From Rhododendron vialii (Eukaryota > Streptophyta > Magnoliopsida > Ericales > Ericaceae), in assembly GCF_030253575.1 (NCBI RefSeq), contig NC_080563.1:10931001-10995000 (forward strand): a stretch of DNA of 64,000 nt. Reading direction: 5' to 3'. The notes beneath the pieces are model-generated. The model was not told the DNA's origin and searched no databases. It saw only the letters and a program-made list of their open reading frames with translations. Made by a program: the position numbers and the translations under genes. Shown piece by piece: positions 59,827-64,000 of this stretch (position 1 is the first letter of the stretch; every line of letters begins with the position of its first letter).

Positions 59827-59997
59827 TGGAAACACCTGATCCGTAGCTGAGAGCACCTCCACTGATACAATGTCATCCCTCCACAGGAACCAAATGCCAC
59901 CTGAGAACCCAAAAGAGTCAACTTTATCATGCTTGGGGAAACCAATTCGTTGTATGATGCGATCAGCCTTTGAGGGCCCAACTCGGGAACTTCTCAA
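59827..59997 (-). pseudogene. LINE endonuclease fragment
   Basis: The minus-strand frame gives KADRIIQRIGFPKHDKVDSF followed by GFSGGIWFLWRDDIVSVEVL. This is the start of the AP endonuclease domain of plant L1 LINEs (ETHxxxxKADxIIxRIGF...GFSGGIWxLW). Only about 57 residues remain; no reverse transcriptase is nearby. Confidence 0.75.
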
Positions 59998-60080
59998 CTA
60001 CAAATAAAAATCTACAAAATTTTTATTACCGGAAACACCTCCTCAATGATTAACTATTTACCAAAAATAATGAATAATTA

Positions 60081-60315
60081 CTCCCTCAGACCCATTTTCT
60101 TTGTCCTTTTTTTTTATTCGTGTCAGTTTTCAATCGCTTATATCTTTTAATATGAATCTTCAAAAATATGCAATATGGATCTTATTTGATAGTTCTCAAT
60201 TAGGTCTATAATATAAAATTTTCAAAATTATGAAAAATATTGTAAATTAGGAGATATAAGCATTTAAAGAACAACACGAATAACAAAAATGGACATCCAA
60301 AATGGGACGGGAGAG
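60081..60315. mobile_element. Stowaway MITE, TA-flanked
   Basis: CTCCCTCAGACCCATTTTCT at the left and AAAATGGGACGGGAGAG at the right, TA on both sides; 235 bp. Confidence 0.88.
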
Positions 60316-60673
60316 TATTTCTTTCCCGATAGTAAGTGTAATGCCGCTTGGGGGAGTTGAGTTTTGTTCACCCTGCATGGTGAACATTACTCTCATTTCT
60401 ATTGGTTGAAAATAGTAGTATGGATTCCACCACAAAGTGTGCGGATCCTACTATGAAGTGATGTCATGCTTATCAAAGTATTACATAGATGAGACCTACA
60501 ATATTTTAACATAAAAGAGAAGGTAATGTTCGCCTTCTTTTTAAGGAGGGTGGAATACTTGTGTTCTCCTCCCGCTTGTACCAAAAATCATAGTACTAAG
60601 TAAATAATTAGTTGATAATTAACCAAAAAAAGGAAAAGAAATAAAATTCGAAATGCATCAAACTTGGAGGGAG

Positions 60674-60711
60674 CCATATATTCGCAAATCTAACCGTCGA
60701 AAGCGGTTACA

Positions 60712-60745
<34 letters not shown>

Positions 60746-60814
60746 GTACAAATTCGGCCCACTACCACTCAAAGCGCTTCTGTCGAAAACAAAAGGGGAA
60801 TTCCCAAGCCGACC
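60674..60814 (+). promoter_or_regulatory. Core promoter and CT leader of HAP2
   Basis: A CATATATT box lies near 60675 and a (CT)n tract at 60714-60743, inside the expected leader. The leader frame is open back to an ATG at 60653, but that ATG would lie upstream of the likely start of transcription. Confidence 0.45.
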
Positions 60815-61006
60815 ATGATTCTCTTCATTGTCTTCTCTCTCTTTCTCTCTCCTCACCACTCCGTCTCCGGCACCCAAATCCTCTCCAAATCCAAACTCGA
60901 GAAATGCGAAAAGGTTTCCGACTCCGCCACCCTCAATTGCTCCACCAAAATCGTCCTCAACATGGCCGTCCCCGGTGAATCAGTGAGCATTTTACTATCA
61001 CTCTCT

Positions 61007-61046
<40 letters not shown>

Positions 61047-63864
61047 ATCTATTTGATTTTACAGTTTAATTGGTTGTTCAGAGTGGGGGAGAAGCCTCGA
61101 TAGTGGCGGAAATAGTGGAGGTGGAGGAGAATTCGAGCACCAACATGCGAACGCCGCGGATTCCGCCGGTGATCACGGTTAACAAAACCGCCGCCTACGC
61201 GTTGTACCAGTTGACGTATATACGAGTATGTTCGAACGGTTTTTTTTTGGTAACTTAGGGCTCGTTTCCTAGTATCTTCTGTTTTTTTCTTATTGTTCGG
61301 GGAATTAATCTGTTACTACCTGCAGTCTTAAAATGCTTGTCTGATCCGCAAATCAAGAACTTCCAAACACGATATTTGTTTCAAGAAAAATTCGAAAACC
61401 TTTTAACAATTTACTAAAAATAAAAATGTTTGTCCGCGGCAAATCAAGAACTTAGAATTGTGAATTTTTGCTTGAAAGAAATGCATGATTTTCAAGTTCT
61501 TCTTTCGCGAAATGGACATGCATTTTAGGACAGAATGAGTACATGGTTTGTCGTGGTGGTGCCCCAGGTTCTCCATCTCCACAACACATTGGCGTGGGTC
61601 GATACCATTATTGATACCGTTAATTGTGGGCTCAACATCGATGTATATTGGTGGAGGATGGACTTAGGGCACCATGTGGCGGTAACCCAAGGGCACTAAA
61701 TAATTTGGCGTTTCTTAATGAACAAAAGAAAAATTAGAACCCATCAGGGTAGCCTGGTGGTTTAAGATTGTCATCTGGATTAACCGCAAAACCGGAGGTC
61801 TTGTCTTCAACTCCTGCTGGCAACACCTTGGATTATTTGCTATTTGTTGCTTGTGCGTGGTTGCAGGGGTTGGTCCAAAGTAGTGATCTTATTGCCGAAA
61901 TTAACATCCTTGTCGAAATGATAGTGACTAATTAACTAGTTTGTTGGATCTGCAGCGTCAATTGATTAATTAATGGAGTAAATTAGATTTTTTCGTTGTA
62001 TAATTGCTATCAGAGATGGTGATTATGATCAATATCTTGTGGACTTTATTGAGTGATAAACTTGCCAATGCCTGGCAATATGGTAATGCATTTATGCATG
62101 CACTTCGAAGTCGCTTGTTTCTTTTGATTCTTTTTTTATGTTTATAGTTGTTAATGCCTTTTGAGTAGTGTTACCATTCAGTGTGATGTTTATTTCTGAA
62201 AAATACTTCATAGGATGTTGCGTATAAACCTGAGGAGTTCTACATTCAAACGCGCAAATGCGAGCCAGATGCTGGCGCAGATGTTGTGCAGAAATGCGAG
62301 AGGTAACATCTTTTTCGGCTGGTTTATCAATTCCTTTGTTTCTCAGTGTTAGTTTTATGTGAAATTATGAGTGACACCCCTGTGGTTTATGGGTTGCTTC
62401 CCAACTCTTTGACTACTCCAGCAGTAACGGTGTCAATTACTTTATTTCAGAATAGATTGCTATAAGTATTTGGTTGTAGTTCTTGGGCAATATTATTTGG
62501 ATTGAATAAACTTGGTTCTCGTTCCAGCCTTCTCTCTCACTCTCTCTATACGTGTTCCTTGTTTCTCTGCTTTTTGGATCAACGAATGAGATTTGGTGTT
62601 CCTAGTTAACATCTGGTCATAATATTTTATTATCAACCTAGTTGATTGACTACTAACAAATTGAGACATGCTGCCATAATCAGGCATGATTCTCTTAGCA
62701 ATTTGTATTCAATCCAACCTAATGGTAGTTTCGATATTCTCACTGGAGTTTGACACGTTTAGAGATGTCTAGTTTGTTCTGTGATTTTGTTTGAGAAGTT
62801 TGCTTGGGAATGCAATTCCAGACATTACTTTGTTGGGTTAAGGTAGCATTTCTGTTTCTGTCTATGCCTGTATACAGGTTACCCTTGACGAACAATAACA
62901 GTACCAAAACCCATGTAATCCCCAATCGATGGGGGCATGGGTGCGGGAAAACCAAAACAGTTTACCCCTCCCAACAAATTAAATAATCAGACCTTTATTT
63001 AGCATCTTAGTTTTAGCATTTTGAGCTCATGGACATAGAATCTTTCTTCTGTAAGCCATGAATTTTACTTGGTGGATTCACAAATTTATGTCAGGTTGCG
63101 AGACGAAGATGGTCACATTGTCGAGCACACTGAGGTGATATTTGCCTTAAACTCTCTAAGATGTGTGCCTTACTCTCTACCATTCTCACATGCTGAAAAG
63201 GATGTTGTACTGGGATTTTTGTTTTTACTTAATGCCTTTCTTCTTATTAGTAAGTGTAACTAAAACTTTTCTGTGTATTTTCTCTTCTTTTCTACAAGCC
63301 AACCTGTTGTCCTTGTGGGGACCAGCGCAGGGTTCCATCATCGTGTGGAAACTTTTGTAAGTGCCATCATTTTTCATCATTTAGCAGTTTCTCTCATGTT
63401 ATACTTGAAGGAATCATCTTATAGTACTATGGCAAATGTTTTTAACTAGTTGACAAGATGTTGAAGGGGAAGGCCAACACTGCACACTGTCTCCGATTCC
63501 CAGGTGATTGGTATGGCCTGCATACTACTCCTATATTTCAGTAGTTTTCTTTTGGTAGGCTGATCTACCAAGTCTATGAAAGTTCCAACTGATAAAACTA
63601 GTACAGTGGATCAGGTATAGTCTACTAGTCTATCATTTTTTTGTATCAACTGATGGAAATTCTTACTATGTTGATTTATTTCATCTGAGATCTATCATTA
63701 CTTTGTCTCCCTCACTAATGATTTCTGTTTCAATAATCTGATGTCCTTTCTTGATGCCATGACTAATTTTCTCTGATCCACTTAGGTTCCATGTTTTCGG
63801 TATTGGACAGCGATCAGTGGGATTTAGCATTCGGATAGAGGTGAAGACAGAATCTAAACTAACG
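60815..63864 (+). CDS. HAP2: HAP2/GCS1 gamete fusogen, 5' part (runs off the window)
   Basis: HAP2 (GCS1) is the sperm-side membrane fusion protein of plants and many protists. Exons in the window: 60815-60982, 61082-61225, 62214-62302, 63095-63134, 63299-63356, 63450-63510 and 63786-63864; all GT/AG, continuous frame of 213 codons; the gene continues to the right. Seen: a signal peptide (MILFIVFSLFLSPHHSVSG), QILSKSKLEKCEKVSDSATL, the conserved SGGEASIVAEIVEVE, NKTAAYALYQLTYIRDVAYK, TRKCEPDAGADVVQKCERLR, the cysteine cluster PTCCPCGDQRRVPSSC, then GKANTAHCLRFPGDWFHVFG and IGQRSVGFSIRIEV. Wording is close to Arabidopsis HAP2 throughout. The membrane-insertion region of this class II fusogen is expected around the CCPCG...CLRFPGDW part. 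Start chosen because a signal peptide follows directly; an in-frame ATG at 60653 gives a non-hydrophobic leader. Confidence 0.95.
61001..61044 (+). repeat. CT microsatellite in HAP2 intron 1
   Basis: About 44 bp of (CT)n fill nearly half of the 99-bp intron 60983-61081, close to its 3' splice site. Confidence 0.9.
61740..61960 (+). mobile_element. tRNA-derived SINE head in HAP2 intron 2
   Basis: A Pol III A box (TAGCCTGGTGG at 61750-61760) and a B-box-like sequence (GGTCTTGTCTTCAACTCC at 61797-61814) are spaced about 37 bp apart. TAACCGCAAAACCGGAGGTC between them is the classic wording of plant SINEs. The 3' end and target duplication are not resolved. Confidence 0.6.
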
Positions 63865-64000
63865 GTCTGTACTTTTTGGAATAATTTGTGCTATATCTAC
63901 ATATGTCATTTTCCATTGAGATATCATTCTACTATTTGCACTCATTTTGCATAACTTCTCCTTCACGCTGCAAGATATCATTCTAATATTTGAGTCGACA

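Noticed and set aside
61070-61258. Independent 62-residue gene
   Set aside because: It is exon 2 of HAP2 read past its splice donor.

Overview
This is nuclear DNA of a flowering plant, most likely a woody eudicot. The evidence is introns with GT/AG borders, CT-rich 5' leaders, a plant-type tRNA-Val(AAC), many Stowaway-, Tourist-, hAT- and Mutator-like small elements, and eudicot-like protein sequences. I cannot name the species from sequence alone.

Layout. Positions 1-4738 are the 3' part of an Athila-like Ty3/Gypsy retroelement that runs off the left edge (integrase end, long non-coding spacer, 3' LTR). Positions 4739-13376 are dominated by a hAT DNA transposon region on the minus strand. 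It holds a zf-BED/hAT transposase gene split by a 1.09 kb terminal-inverted-repeat element, with several tandem repeat arrays around it. Positions 13.4-17.9 kb are repeat-rich with no host gene.

Host genes begin at 18 kb: a thaumatin/osmotin-like gene (minus, frame-disrupted and lacking one conserved cysteine pair), a CASP-like four-membrane-span protein (plus), a small C2-domain protein (plus), a histone H1-like remnant (plus), a five-exon membrane-anchored RING E3 ligase (minus), replication factor C subunit RFC2 (plus, seven exons), a rhomboid protease RBL2 (plus, five exons), tRNA-Val(AAC) (minus) and the 5' seven exons of the gamete fusogen HAP2/GCS1 (plus, running off the right edge). 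Exon borders were placed by reading frame and family conservation. The three complete multi-exon genes RFC2, RBL2 and RING give full-length proteins of 333, 323 and 362 residues.

These genes have unrelated cellular jobs (defence, cell-wall or membrane scaffolding, ubiquitination, DNA replication, intramembrane proteolysis, gamete fusion). They do not form a pathway; what links them is conserved gene order. From memory, Arabidopsis carries osmotin, a CASP-like gene, a RING ligase and HAP2 close together on chromosome 4, and RBL2, RFC2 and the paralogous RING ligase close together on chromosome 1. This window appears to hold both sets in one interval.

The spaces between genes are filled by small non-autonomous elements. 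The most notable is a set of at least eight long foldback (hairpin) elements of about 320-410 bp with unrelated outer ends but similar inner modules. One has a clean 9-bp target duplication inside an older Stowaway element. Three copies of a 1.06-1.08 kb Tourist/Harbinger-type element carry perfect TAA/TTA target duplications. No bacterial-type operon, CRISPR or riboswitch is present.
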